A DNA stretch of 64,000 bases from CAIWHR01 sp963830485 (GTDB taxonomy: Bacteria; Pseudomonadota; Gammaproteobacteria; Burkholderiales; Casimicrobiaceae). The notes below the pieces were generated by a model. The model was not told the DNA's origin. It was given only the letters and a program-made list of their open reading frames with translations, and did no database searches. Location: positions 15,546-79,545 of the forward strand of contig CAWHNE010000008.1 of assembly GCA_963830485.1 (NCBI GenBank), given 5' to 3'. Shown piece by piece: positions 46,219 through 54,563 of the stretch (position 1 is the first letter of the stretch; each line of letters starts with the position of its first letter). The translations under genes were made by a program, and so were the position numbers.

Positions 46219-46333
46219 TCGCGCCCGTTGGGCTTGATGCTTCGTTACTCGCCGGCTCGAACGCTCGTGTACGTCTATGTACACTGCGCGTTCTCGCCGG
46301 CTCGCGCCTCGCCTGAAGCCCAACAGGTCGCGA
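46219..46333. repeat. 115-bp long imperfect palindrome between ffs and dnaX
   Basis: Arms of about 50 nt pair imperfectly around the loop GTCTAT, flanked by GTGTAC and GTACAC (46267-46284). Matching arm pieces include TTGGGCTT with AAGCCCAA, GCCGGCTCGAACGC with GCGTTCTCGCCGGC, and TCGCG with CGCGA at the ends. No T-run follows, so it is unlikely to be a simple terminator; it looks like a palindromic repeat element. Confidence 0.6.
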
Positions 46334-46369
46334 AATAGCCTTGTCGCCGACGGCCGTCCGGCGTCCGAC

Positions 46370-47989
46370 ATGACATATCAGGTCCTCGCCCGTAAGTGGC
46401 GGCCGAAGACGTTCGCCGAGCTGGCCGGACAGGACCACGTCGTGACCGCGCTCGCGAATGGGCTCGCGCGCGGCCGGCTGCATCACGCGTATCTGCTGAC
46501 CGGGACGCGCGGCGTCGGCAAGACGACGATCGCGCGGATCCTCGCGAAAAGCCTGAACTGCCTCACCAACGGGGTCTCGGCGACGCCGTGCGGGACCTGC
46601 GCTGCCTGCGTCGACATCGACGCCGGACGCTTCGTCGACCTCCTCGAGCTCGATGCCGCGTCGAACACCGGCGTCGACAACATGCGCGAGATCCTCGACA
46701 ACGCCCGCTACGCGCCGACGGTCGGCCGCTACAAGGTCTACCTGATCGACGAAGTGCACATGCTGTCGAAACCGGCGTTCAACTCGATGCTGAAGACGCT
46801 CGAAGAGCCGCCCGAGCACGTCAAGTTCGTGCTGGCGACGACGGACCCGCAGAAGATCCCGGTGACCGTGCTGTCGCGATGCCTTCAGTTCAACCTGAAG
46901 CCGCTGCCGCCTGCGCTCATCGGCGAACGGCTCGCGACCATCCTCGAGGCGGAGGGGATCGCCTCCGATGCAGAAGCGCGCGCACTGATTGCAAAATCGG
47001 CGCGGGGCTCGATGCGCGACGCGCTGTCGCTGCTCGACCAGGCGATCGCGTTCGGCGGCGGCCAGGTCCGCGAGCCGGCGGTGCGCGAGATGCTGGGCGT
47101 CGTCGACCGGGACTACATCTACCGGATCGCCGATGCGCTGGTGACGGGCGATGGCCCGGCGCTCCTCGCGGAGGCGGACGCGATGGCGGCGCGCGGCGTG
47201 GCCTTTGCGGCGGCGCTCGAGGAGCTTGCATCGCTCTATCATCGGATCGCGCTCGCGCAGGCAGTGCCGGAGTCCGCGGCCACGATGGACGACGGCGAGC
47301 GGGTGGCCGCGCTGGCGGCATCGATGCCGGCGGAGGGCGTCCAGCTCGCCTACCAGATCTGCGCGCAGGGCCGGGCCGACCTCCCGCTCGCGCCTGACGA
47401 GGCGACCGGGTTCTCGATGACGCTCCTGCGCTTGCTCGCGTTCGACCCGGGCGGCGCGATGCCGGCTCCGGGCGCGCCACCCGATCGGGGCGCGGCGCGG
47501 CCCCCTCCTCGCGGCGCAACTGCCGTGGCGCCTGCTTCGGCTGCGCAGGCACCGCGGTTGGAGACGCCGACCGTCGCCGAAGGGCGTCCTTTGGCGGTGC
47601 TGCCCTCGGAATCCGCCGGTTGGCCCGCCTTCGTCGCATCGCTCAAGCTGCCCCCGATCGCGGCGCAACTCGCCGCGCAGACCGAGCTCAAGTCGATCGA
47701 GGGCAATGTGGTGACGCTGGCGCTGCCGGCCGCGCACAAGCACCTCGCCGACAAGGCGTACTCGGACAAGCTCAAGACCGCGCTCGACCAGGCGACCGGC
47801 CGCAAATGGCTGCTCGCATTCGAGGTGGGCGGCGTCGCCGAGTCCTCGCTCGCCGCGCAGGAGAAGCGCGCCCGGGCCGAGCAGCAGGCGAAGACCGAGG
47901 AAGCGTTCAAGAGCGAGCCGTTCGTGCGCGACGTCCTCGAGCGGTTCGACGCCCGGATCAAGCCCGATTCGATCAAGCCGGTATCCTGA
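46370..47989 (+). CDS. dnaX: DNA polymerase III subunits tau/gamma
   Basis: DnaX is the clamp-loader ATPase that organises the replisome. The 539-residue product has the start MTYQVLARKWRPKTFAELAG, Walker A HAYLLTGTRGVGKTTIARIL and a zinc module with CGTCAACVDIDAGRFVD. Walker B is YKVYLIDEVHMLSKPAFNSM and sensor 1 LATTDPQKIPVTVLSRCLQF. A Pro/Ala-rich linker (about 365-410) leads into domain V (WPAFVASLKLPPIAAQLAAQ), which contacts the polymerase. I saw no A-rich slippery sequence for programmed frameshifting. ATG 46370 is fixed by family similarity; the upstream in-frame extension from 46277 lies in the palindrome. Confidence 0.96.
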   Translation: MTYQVLARKWRPKTFAELAGQDHVVTALANGLARGRLHHAYLLTGTRGVGKTTIARILAKSLNCLTNGVSATPCGTCAACVDIDAGRFVDLLELDAASNTGVDNMREILDNARYAPTVGRYKVYLIDEVHMLSKPAFNSMLKTLEEPPEHVKFVLATTDPQKIPVTVLSRCLQFNLKPLPPALIGERLATILEAEGIASDAEARALIAKSARGSMRDALSLLDQAIAFGGGQVREPAVREMLGVVDRDYIYRIADALVTGDGPALLAEADAMAARGVAFAAALEELASLYHRIALAQAVPESAATMDDGERVAALAASMPAEGVQLAYQICAQGRADLPLAPDEATGFSMTLLRLLAFDPGGAMPAPGAPPDRGAARPPPRGATAVAPASAAQAPRLETPTVAEGRPLAVLPSESAGWPAFVASLKLPPIAAQLAAQTELKSIEGNVVTLALPAAHKHLADKAYSDKLKTALDQATGRKWLLAFEVGGVAESSLAAQEKRARAEQQAKTEEAFKSEPFVRDVLERFDARIKPDSIKPVS

Positions 47990-48021
47990 CGGCGTACCCG
48001 CCGTCGCACAGGAGCATGCCC

Positions 48022-48348
48022 ATGATGAAGAACCAGCTCGCCGGGCTCATGAAGCAGGCGCAGCAGATGCAGGACAACCTGAAGAAGGCGCAGGACGAGC
48101 TCGCGCAGATGGAAGTCGAGGGCAGCGCCGGCGCCGGTCTCGTCAAGGTCGTGATGACGTGCAAGCACGACGTGAAGCGTGTCGCGATCGACCCCTCGCT
48201 TGTCGGCGAGGACAAGGACATGCTCGAGGATCTGGTGGCCGCCGCCGTCAACGACGCGGTGCGCCGGGTCGAGAGTGCAACGCAGGAGAAGATGGCGGGC
48301 CTGACGATGGGGATGCCGATGCCGCCTGGCTTCAAGCTGCCATTTTGA
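48022..48348 (+). CDS. YbaB/EbfC nucleoid-associated protein
   Basis: The small DNA-binding protein YbaB/EbfC is regularly encoded between dnaX and recR. The 108-residue product starts MMKNQLAGLMKQAQQMQDNL and shows VEGSAGAGLVKVVMTCKHDV and LEDLVAAAVNDAVRRVESAT. It ends in the usual Gly/Met/Pro-rich tail (GLTMGMPMPPGFKLPF). ATG 48022 is preferred over ATG 48016 because AGGAG (48010-48014) then has a spacing of 7. The protein forms dimers that bind DNA with little sequence preference. Confidence 0.95.
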   Translation: MMKNQLAGLMKQAQQMQDNLKKAQDELAQMEVEGSAGAGLVKVVMTCKHDVKRVAIDPSLVGEDKDMLEDLVAAAVNDAVRRVESATQEKMAGLTMGMPMPPGFKLPF

Positions 48349-48366
48349 ATGGTGCTGCGCTAGGCG

Positions 48367-48993
48367 ATGACGGACCGCTCCCCGCTTCCGCCCGACGCCG
48401 CCACCGGCCTCGACGCGCTCGCGCGGGCCTTGCGCTGTCTCCCTGGCGTCGGCCCCAAGGCCGCGCAAAGGATGGCGCTCCATCTCTTGCAGCACGACCG
48501 CGACGGCGCGCTGCGTCTCGCCGCGGCGCTCACGCACGCGGCGGAGAGCGTGCGCCACTGCGAGCGCTGCAACACGTTCACCGAGGACGCGCTGTGCGCG
48601 CTGTGCCGGTCGGGCAAGCGCGACCCCTCGCTGCTCTGCGTCGTGGAGACGCCGGCCGACCTCCTGATGGTCGAGAATACGCAGGCCTACTCCGGCCTCT
48701 ATTTCGTGCTGATGGGGCGGCTCTCGCCGCTCGACGGCATCGGGCCGAAGGAAATCCGGCTGGAGCGGCTCCTCCGTCGCGCGACGGACGGGGTCGTCCG
48801 CGAGGTCGTGCTGGCCACGAACTTCACGAACGAGGGCGAGGCGACCGCGCACTACATCGGCGAGCTGCTCGCCGCACGCGGGCTCGCGGTGACACGCCTC
48901 GCACGCGGAGTTCCCGTCGGGGGCGAGCTCGAATACGTCGATGCCGGGACCTTGGCTGAGGCGCTGCGCGAGCGGCGGGCGTTGGGGAGCTGA
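48367..48993 (+). CDS. recR: Recombination protein RecR
   Basis: RecR loads RecA at gaps as part of RecFOR. The 208-residue protein has the helix-hairpin-helix LRCLPGVGPKAAQRMALHLL, the four-cysteine zinc finger (HCERCNTFTEDALCALCRSG), and a Toprim domain starting LLCVVETPADLLMVENTQAY with GRLSPLDGIGPKEI. The Walker-like GVPVGGELEYVDAGTLAEAL closes it. It completes the dnaX-ybaB-recR unit, 18 bp behind ybaB. Nothing is unusual. Confidence 0.97.
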   Translation: MTDRSPLPPDAATGLDALARALRCLPGVGPKAAQRMALHLLQHDRDGALRLAAALTHAAESVRHCERCNTFTEDALCALCRSGKRDPSLLCVVETPADLLMVENTQAYSGLYFVLMGRLSPLDGIGPKEIRLERLLRRATDGVVREVVLATNFTNEGEATAHYIGELLAARGLAVTRLARGVPVGGELEYVDAGTLAEALRERRALGS

Positions 48994-49040
48994 CCCGGGC
49001 GGGACGGCCCGCCAGGCCCGCCTCCTGCGAGAGCCGCCCG

Positions 49041-49070
49041 TGGACGATCGGCCGCCGCGGGGTATAGACT
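49041..49070 (+). promoter_or_regulatory. Possible promoter of the TRAP transporter operon
   Basis: TGGACG (49041-49046), a 16-bp spacer and TATAGACT (49063-49070) lie about 135 bp before the binding-protein gene. The rest of the 210-bp recR gap shows no other signal. Confidence 0.4.
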
Positions 49071-49203
49071 GTCCAAAGTTCGAGGCGGGACGATGCGGGT
49101 GCCGCACGCCGCGCCGTCAAGCCAGAGCAGCTTCGGGGTTCACAATCAGCCGCCGCCAGACCCCCGGCACGGCGCAACGACGCCCTTTCTCTTGGAGGAG
49201 TCC

Positions 49204-50373
49204 ATGTCTCGCAAAACACCTGTTCCGGCCACGCCGGAATCCCGCTCCACGGTTGCTCAACGCCGCAAGTTCCTGAAGGCCGCCACCGGCGCCGCGGCCG
49301 CGGGGGCGACGCTCGGCTTCCCGATGATCGCGAAGGGCCAGACCGGCCCCATCTCGATGCGCTGGCAAAGCACCTGGCCGTCGAAGGACATCTTCCACGA
49401 GTTCGCGCTCGACTACGCCAAGAAGGTCAACGACATGACGGGCGGCGACCTCAAGATCGAGGTGTTGCCCGCGGGCGCGGTGGTCCCGGCGTTCGGCCTG
49501 CTCGACGCGGTGTCCAAGGGAACGCTCGACGGCGGCCACGGGGTGCTCGTCTATCACTACGGCAAGCAGAATGCGCTGGCGCTCTGGGGCTCCGGCCCGG
49601 CGTTCGGCATGGACGGCAATACGCTCCTGTCTTGGCACAAGTACGGCGGTGGCAAGGAGCTTCTGAACAAGCTCTACGCATCGATCGGGGCGAACGTTGT
49701 CTCGTTCCCGTACGGCCCGCACCCGACGCAGCCGCTCGGCTGGTTCAAGAAGCCGATCACCAAGGTCGACGACTTCAAGGGTCTCAAATACCGCACGGTA
49801 GGCATCTCCATCGACCTATTCACCGGCATGGGCGCCGCGGTCAACGCGCTGCCGGGCGGCGAGATCGTCCCGGCGATGGACCGCGGCCTGCTCGATGCCG
49901 CCGAGTTCAACAACGCGTCCTCAGACCGGCTGCTCGGCTTCCCGGACGTGTCCAAGGTGTGCATGCTGCAGAGCTTCCACCAGAACGCCGAGCAGTTCGA
50001 GATCACGTTCAACAAGACCAAGTACGACGCGCTGCCCGAGAAGATGAGGGCGATCATCGCGAACGCAGTGGACGCGGCCTCCGCGGACATGACGTGGAAG
50101 GCGATCGACCGCTACTCGAACGACTACATCGAGCTGCAGACGAAGGACAAGGTCAAGTTCTACAAGACGCCGGACGCGATCCTGCAGAAGCAGCTCGAGA
50201 TCTTCGACTCGGTGATGGACAAGCGGAAGGACAACGCGCTGTTCGTCGAGATCATCGAATCGCAGAAGAAGTTCGCCGAGCGCGCGGTGCGCTGGGACCT
50301 CGACGTCTACGTGAACCGGCGGATGGCGTACAACTACTACTTCGCTCCCAAGACGCCGGCCAAGAAGGCCTGA
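49204..50373 (+). CDS. TRAP transporter substrate-binding protein, DctP family, with Tat-type signal
   Basis: This periplasmic protein captures an organic acid and hands it to the DctQM permease encoded next. The 389-residue precursor begins with a twin-arginine-like signal (QRRKFLKAATGAAAAGATLG), then ISMRWQSTWPSKDIFHEFAL. The conserved ligand Arg region is DDFKGLKYRTVGISIDLFTG, followed by MGAAVNALPGGEIVPAMDRG. A strong ribosome-binding site (TTGGAGGAG, 49191-49199) precedes ATG 49204. A perfect hairpin terminator follows, which should keep binding protein above permease. The ligand is not predictable beyond a carboxylate (2-oxo acid or similar). Confidence 0.93.
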   Translation: MSRKTPVPATPESRSTVAQRRKFLKAATGAAAAGATLGFPMIAKGQTGPISMRWQSTWPSKDIFHEFALDYAKKVNDMTGGDLKIEVLPAGAVVPAFGLLDAVSKGTLDGGHGVLVYHYGKQNALALWGSGPAFGMDGNTLLSWHKYGGGKELLNKLYASIGANVVSFPYGPHPTQPLGWFKKPITKVDDFKGLKYRTVGISIDLFTGMGAAVNALPGGEIVPAMDRGLLDAAEFNNASSDRLLGFPDVSKVCMLQSFHQNAEQFEITFNKTKYDALPEKMRAIIANAVDAASADMTWKAIDRYSNDYIELQTKDKVKFYKTPDAILQKQLEIFDSVMDKRKDNALFVEIIESQKKFAERAVRWDLDVYVNRRMAYNYYFAPKTPAKKA

Positions 50374-50392
50374 CGTCCCCCGTGGTTGCGCG

Positions 50393-50428
50393 AGACACCA
50401 TCCGGAAGCCCCGGATGGTGTCTTTTTT
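50393..50428 (+). terminator. Rho-independent terminator after the TRAP binding-protein gene
   Basis: A 13-bp perfect stem (AGACACCATCCGG, 50393-50405, with its complement at 50411-50423), a 5-nt loop and a T-run to 50428. It lies between the binding-protein gene and the permease genes and so is probably a partial terminator. Confidence 0.92.
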
Positions 50429-50503
50429 GTGCCGCGTCCCCTGGGCGGATCCCGGGTCGCCGCGGGCATCGTCCGCCGCCGTCCGAACCTAGCGCACACC
50501 GCC

Positions 50504-51136
50504 ATGCAGAGACTCCTGCTCTTCGTCGACAAGGTAAGCACCTTCGTCGGTCAGACGTTTTCCTGGCTGATCGTCACTCTCACGTTGCTCATCACGTGGG
50601 AGGTGTACTCGCGCTATGCGCTCGATCACCCGCACGCGTGGGCGTTCGACGTGATGATCATGATGTACGGGACGCTGTTCATGATGGCCGGCGCCTACAC
50701 GCTGGCCAAGAACAGCCACGTGCGCGGTGACGTTCTCTACGGCTTCTTTCCGCCGCGGTTACAGGCCGGCCTAGACCTCGCGCTGTACTTCCTCTTCTTC
50801 CTACCCGGCATCGTCGCCTTTGTCTGGGCAGGCTATACGTATGCCGGCGAGTCGTGGGCGATCAACGAGCACTCGAACATCACGTCAGAGGGCCCGCCGG
50901 TCTACCCGTTCAAGACGGTCATCCCGGTCGCCGGGGCGCTGATCCTGATGCAGGGGGTCGTCGAGATCATCCGCTGCATCATCTGCCTGAAGCAGGGCGC
51001 ATGGCCGTCGCGCGCGGAGGACGTCGAAGAAGTTGACGTCGACAAGCTGAAAGAAATGGTCCACGTCAAGGACGAGGACATCGCGAAGCTCGACAAGTAC
51101 GTGGTCAAGCAAGAACGCGGCGAGGCACGCTCATGA
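50504..51136 (+). CDS. TRAP transporter small permease (DctQ family)
   Basis: The 210-residue inner-membrane protein has four membrane segments: about 15-35 (FSWLIVTLTLLITWEVYSRY), 48-70, 88-110 (ALYFLFFLPGIVAFVWAGYT) and 135-155 (VIPVAGALILMQGVVEIIRC). HAWAFDVMIMMYGTLFMMAG is the usual DctQ motif region. The last 45 residues are charged (VEEVDVDKLKEMVHVKDEDI) and cytoplasmic. It starts 75 bp after the terminator and overlaps the large permease by ATGA, so both are made in step. Confidence 0.92.
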   Translation: MQRLLLFVDKVSTFVGQTFSWLIVTLTLLITWEVYSRYALDHPHAWAFDVMIMMYGTLFMMAGAYTLAKNSHVRGDVLYGFFPPRLQAGLDLALYFLFFLPGIVAFVWAGYTYAGESWAINEHSNITSEGPPVYPFKTVIPVAGALILMQGVVEIIRCIICLKQGAWPSRAEDVEEVDVDKLKEMVHVKDEDIAKLDKYVVKQERGEARS

Positions 51137-53172
51137 GGAAGGAAGTCTGGTTCGGGCTCTCGATCATGGCGTTCGTCGTGATTCTGGTGTTCGCCCTGAT
51201 GCCGGCGCCGTCGCAGATGACCAACGGCCACCTGGGCCTGCTGATGCTCGCGATGATCGTCGTCGGCATCATGCTCGGCTTCCCCACGGCCTTCACGCTG
51301 ATGGGGATGGGCGTGATCTTCGGCTGGCTCGCCTACCGAAGCGTCGATCCTGCGACCGCGGTGCCGCGCGTGCTCGACCTCTTCGTGCAGCGAACGTATG
51401 GCGTGATGTCGAACGACGTCCTCATCGCGATCCCGTTGTTTCTGTTCATGGGCTACCTCGTCGAACGGGCGCAGCTGATCGACCGTTTGTTCAAGAGCCT
51501 CCATCTGGCTACGGCGCGTATTCCGGGAGCTCTCGCCGTGGCGACCATCGTCACCTGCGCCATATTCGCCACCGCGACCGGAATCGTCGGCGCCGTCGTC
51601 ACGCTGATGGGCCTGCTTGCGTTTCCTGCGATGCTCAAGGCGGGCTACAACACGAAAGTGGCGGCCGGCGCGATCACGGCTGGAGGCTGCCTGGGCATCC
51701 TGATCCCGCCCTCGGTGATGTTGATCGTCTACGGCGCCGTCGCGGGCGTGTCGGTCGTCCAGCTCTACGCCGGCGCCTTCCTGCCCGGCATCATGCTGGC
51801 CACGCTCTATATCGGCTACATCATCCTTCTCGCCGCTTGGAAGCCCAAGCTCATGCCGCCCCTTCCGGAAAGCGAGCGCCGGGTCGAGCTTCCGTCCTGG
51901 ATGCAGGCGGAGGAACGGCGGAGCCCCAACGCGTTGACCGGACTGTTTCGTATCGTCAGCGGCAGCGCTGTCGACAGTGCCCTGAAGCGCACTGCGATTC
52001 AACAACTGTTCGTCACGCTGCTGCCGGCGCTGTTCATCATCGGACTTCTGGGTATCACCTACCGCGTGGCGACGGCGCCGGAGGTCGAGGCGAGTACCGC
52101 CGGGCTGATCCAGGCCGGCGGCCTCGTGGCCGCCCCCGAGCAGGAACGTGAAGGGACGACGGGTCTCATCGGCGCCTTGACGGAGCCGGAGGAGAGCGAG
52201 ACGGGAGCCAAGGAGCTTCCGGCGCCAGGCGCGAAAGAGGCGGCACCGGCCACAGCGGCAACCGGAATGAGCGGCAAGGAATCGACCAGCACACCGAAGG
52301 CCCTCGAAAAGAAATCTGCCGACGCTGCCTCCGAGGCGCAGGCGCGACTGCCGGTGCCCCTTTGGCTTTGGATCACGTTCGGCATTGGCGTCTTTCTCAT
52401 CGCCGTTACCTACGCGCTCTGGAACTGGCAACGGCTCGAAGTGTTCAAGATGCTGCTGAGCTCGTTCTTTCCGCTAGCCCTGATGATCCTGGCGGTGCTC
52501 GGCTCGATCGTGTTCGGGCTTGCCACGCCGTCCGAGGCGGCGGCGGTCGGCGGATTCGGCGGGTTCGTGCTCGCGGGAATCTATCGCTACATCGCCAACT
52601 GGCGCGAGACGGGATCACGGGGGAAAGGCCAGGGCGGCGTCGCCTGGAAGACGACGAAGGAGCTCGGCACCATCGTGAAGGAGTCGTCGTTCCTCACCGC
52701 CAAGACCAGCGCGATGGTGTGCTGGCTCTTCGTCGGTTCCGGCATCTTCTCGGCGTCCTTCGCGCTACTCGGCGGGCAAGAGGTCATCGAGAAGTGGGTG
52801 CTGTCGCTCGATATGACGCCGGTACAGTTCATGATCCTGGCGCAGTTCATCATCTTCCTGCTGGGATGGCCGCTCGAGTGGACGGAGATCATCATCATCT
52901 TCATGCCGATCTTCATCCCTCTGCTGCCGCACTTCAACATCGACCCCCTGTTCTTCGGGTTGCTGGTCGCGCTCAACCTGCAGACGGCGTTCCTGTCGCC
53001 GCCGGTGGCGATGGCGGCCTTCTACCTCAAGGGCGTGTCGCCGCCGCACGTGACGCTCAACGCGATCTTCGCGGGCATGATGCCGTTCATGGCGATCCAG
53101 GTGATCGCCCTGGTGCTGCTCTACGTGTTCCCGCAAATCGGGCTCTGGCTGCCCCAGGTCATCTACAAATAG
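51133..53172 (+). CDS. TRAP transporter large permease (DctM family) with a long internal insert
   Basis: The large TRAP permease imports the ligand using the sodium or proton gradient. Typical membrane regions flank GIMLGFPTAFTLMGMGVIFG, NDVLIAIPLFLFMGYLVERA and GGCLGILIPPSVMLIVYGAV; the second half has VLGSIVFGLATPSEAAAVGG and PLEWTEIIIIFMPIFIPLLP. At 679 residues it is about 250 longer than the 430 aa usual for DctM. The extra length is a middle region, about 240-435, with extra membrane spans (near 290-308 and 408-428) and an Ala/Glu/Pro/Ser-rich loop (330-405). I have seen comparable insertions in long DctM proteins of this class. Confidence 0.93.
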   Translation: MRKEVWFGLSIMAFVVILVFALMPAPSQMTNGHLGLLMLAMIVVGIMLGFPTAFTLMGMGVIFGWLAYRSVDPATAVPRVLDLFVQRTYGVMSNDVLIAIPLFLFMGYLVERAQLIDRLFKSLHLATARIPGALAVATIVTCAIFATATGIVGAVVTLMGLLAFPAMLKAGYNTKVAAGAITAGGCLGILIPPSVMLIVYGAVAGVSVVQLYAGAFLPGIMLATLYIGYIILLAAWKPKLMPPLPESERRVELPSWMQAEERRSPNALTGLFRIVSGSAVDSALKRTAIQQLFVTLLPALFIIGLLGITYRVATAPEVEASTAGLIQAGGLVAAPEQEREGTTGLIGALTEPEESETGAKELPAPGAKEAAPATAATGMSGKESTSTPKALEKKSADAASEAQARLPVPLWLWITFGIGVFLIAVTYALWNWQRLEVFKMLLSSFFPLALMILAVLGSIVFGLATPSEAAAVGGFGGFVLAGIYRYIANWRETGSRGKGQGGVAWKTTKELGTIVKESSFLTAKTSAMVCWLFVGSGIFSASFALLGGQEVIEKWVLSLDMTPVQFMILAQFIIFLLGWPLEWTEIIIIFMPIFIPLLPHFNIDPLFFGLLVALNLQTAFLSPPVAMAAFYLKGVSPPHVTLNAIFAGMMPFMAIQVIALVLLYVFPQIGLWLPQVIYK

Positions 53173-53261
53173 AAGAACCTCCGGCCCGCCATTGCGACAT
53201 GGGCGTGCCCGGAGTACGCTGACCGATCTGCGGCCATCGCTTCGGCCGCGCGGGAGGCGCC

Positions 53262-53696
53262 ATGCTCGTCAGCGAGATCCTGCGCATCAAGGGCAACGCG
53301 CTCTACACGACGTCACCGGAAGCTCCGGTCCTGGCCGCGGTAAGGGTGATGGCCCAGCACGACATCGGCTCGCTCGTCGTCATGGACCACGGGCGGATGG
53401 CTGGCATCGTCACCTTTGCCGAAGTCCTGCGGGCGCTGTCGGACCGCGAGGGCACGATCGGACCGCTCGCGATCAGCGAGATCACCGACCGCGATCCGCT
53501 CACGGCGGCGCCGTCGATCGACGTGACCGAGCTGCGGCGGATCATGCTCGAGCGCCACGCGCGCTACGTGCCGGTGCTGGACGGAACGATGCTGCTCGGC
53601 GTCGTCTCGTTCCACGACGTCGCGAAGGCGGTCCTCGAGGAGCAGAGCCTCGAGAACCGGATGCTGAAGAGTTACATCAGCGACAGCCTGGCCTAG
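53262..53696 (+). CDS. Two-CBS-domain protein
   Basis: The 144-residue protein is made of a CBS pair and nothing else: the first covers about residues 8-66 (PVLAAVRVMAQHDIGSLVVM, GRMAGIVTFAEVLRAL), the second about 74-130 (DPLTAAPSIDVTELRRIMLE, MLLGVVSFHDVAKAVLEE). CBS pairs bind adenine nucleotides and act as energy sensors, but what this one controls is unknown. It follows the TRAP permease by 89 bp and may be co-transcribed. The tail NRMLKSYISDSLA ends just before repeat copy 5. Confidence 0.9.
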   Translation: MLVSEILRIKGNALYTTSPEAPVLAAVRVMAQHDIGSLVVMDHGRMAGIVTFAEVLRALSDREGTIGPLAISEITDRDPLTAAPSIDVTELRRIMLERHARYVPVLDGTMLLGVVSFHDVAKAVLEEQSLENRMLKSYISDSLA

Positions 53697-53822
53697 CGGC
53701 GCGAGCGGCGGAGAGGGGCCCCGCGCGCAGAGCGCGTGGGGATCGGAGCGATCGCGAGTCGCCGCATGCGGCCGACCCCTCGGTGTCACGATTATGGCGA
53801 CCGTTCGGAGGCCGCCGGACGG
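53697..53822. repeat. Dispersed hairpin repeat, copy 5
   Basis: Flank GGCGCGAGCGGCG, hairpin CCCCGCGCGC-AGA-GCGCGTGGGG (53719-53741, fully paired with one G-U), then GGAGCGATCGCGAGTCGCCG, GCGGCCGAC and CGGAGGCCGCCGGACGGC. It fills the gap between the convergent CBS and methyltransferase genes. Confidence 0.75.
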
Positions 53823-53830
53823 CCGCGAAA

Positions 53831-54538
53831 CTACGCCGCCAGCACGAACATCGTTGGCCGCTTCGCGTAGCGGCCGAAATCGCGGCCTTTCCACGCGCGG
53901 ATCGCGCGCGCCTCGACCGACTCCGTTTCGAGCGTCAGATCGGCCGCGACGCACAACCGCGTCTGCGGCCGGCAGGTCTCGACCAGCGCGGCGAGCAGCG
54001 CGGCGTTGCGGTAGGGTGTCTCGATGAAGAGCTGCGTGCGGCCGGTGGTGCGCGACTCGGCTTCGAGCGCGCGAATCGCCTCGGCGCGGGCGGGCGCAGG
54101 AACCGGCAGGTAGCCGTGGAACGCGAAGGCCTGGCCATTCATGCCTGACGCCATCAGCGCGAGCAACACTGCCGACGGCCCCACCAGCGGAACGACGGTG
54201 ATCGCCGCCTGGTGCGCCGCCGCGACAATCACCGCGCCGGGATCGGCAATGCCGGGGCACCCCGCATCGGACAGGAGCCCGATGTCCGCACCCGCACGCG
54301 CGGGCGCGAGCAATTCGGCGCACCGCCCGGGCGCCGGATCGGCGCCGAGCTCGGCGATCGCGATTTCGCGGAGCGGCCGCCCGGTCGCGAGCGTCCTCAG
54401 GAACGCGCGCGCCGGCTTGGCGTTCTCGACGACGAAATGGTCCAGCCCTCGCGCAATTGCGATCGTCTTCGCTGGAAGCACGCTCTCCGGCGGTGCGAGG
54501 CCCAGCAGATTGGGAACGAGGTAGAGCCGGCCGGACAT
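53831..54538 (-). CDS. Tetrapyrrole-methylase-fold SAM methyltransferase (RsmI-like)
   Basis: The 235-residue protein has the fold of RsmI and uroporphyrinogen methyltransferases: MSGRLYLVPNLLGLAPPE at the start, the Gly-rich GADIGLLSDAGCPGIADPGA, VPLVGPSAVLLALMASGMNG and the RsmI-like TGRTQLFIETPYRNAALLAA. A protein of this type next to maf is common in betaproteobacteria and differs from RsmI itself in its N-terminus and shorter length. The target (rRNA 2'-O or another acceptor) is unproven. ATG 54538 is used, since MLAAV at 54553 adds only five residues. It lies 25 bp after maf on the same strand. Confidence 0.82.
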   Translation of the reverse strand: MSGRLYLVPNLLGLAPPESVLPAKTIAIARGLDHFVVENAKPARAFLRTLATGRPLREIAIAELGADPAPGRCAELLAPARAGADIGLLSDAGCPGIADPGAVIVAAAHQAAITVVPLVGPSAVLLALMASGMNGQAFAFHGYLPVPAPARAEAIRALEAESRTTGRTQLFIETPYRNAALLAALVETCRPQTRLCVAADLTLETESVEARAIRAWKGRDFGRYAKRPTMFVLAA

Positions 54539-54563
54539 CACTGCCGCAAGCATCCGGTGCTGC

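Noticed and set aside
46370..47989. Programmed frameshift in dnaX giving gamma
   Set aside because: No A-rich slippery sequence with a following hairpin was found in the expected region.
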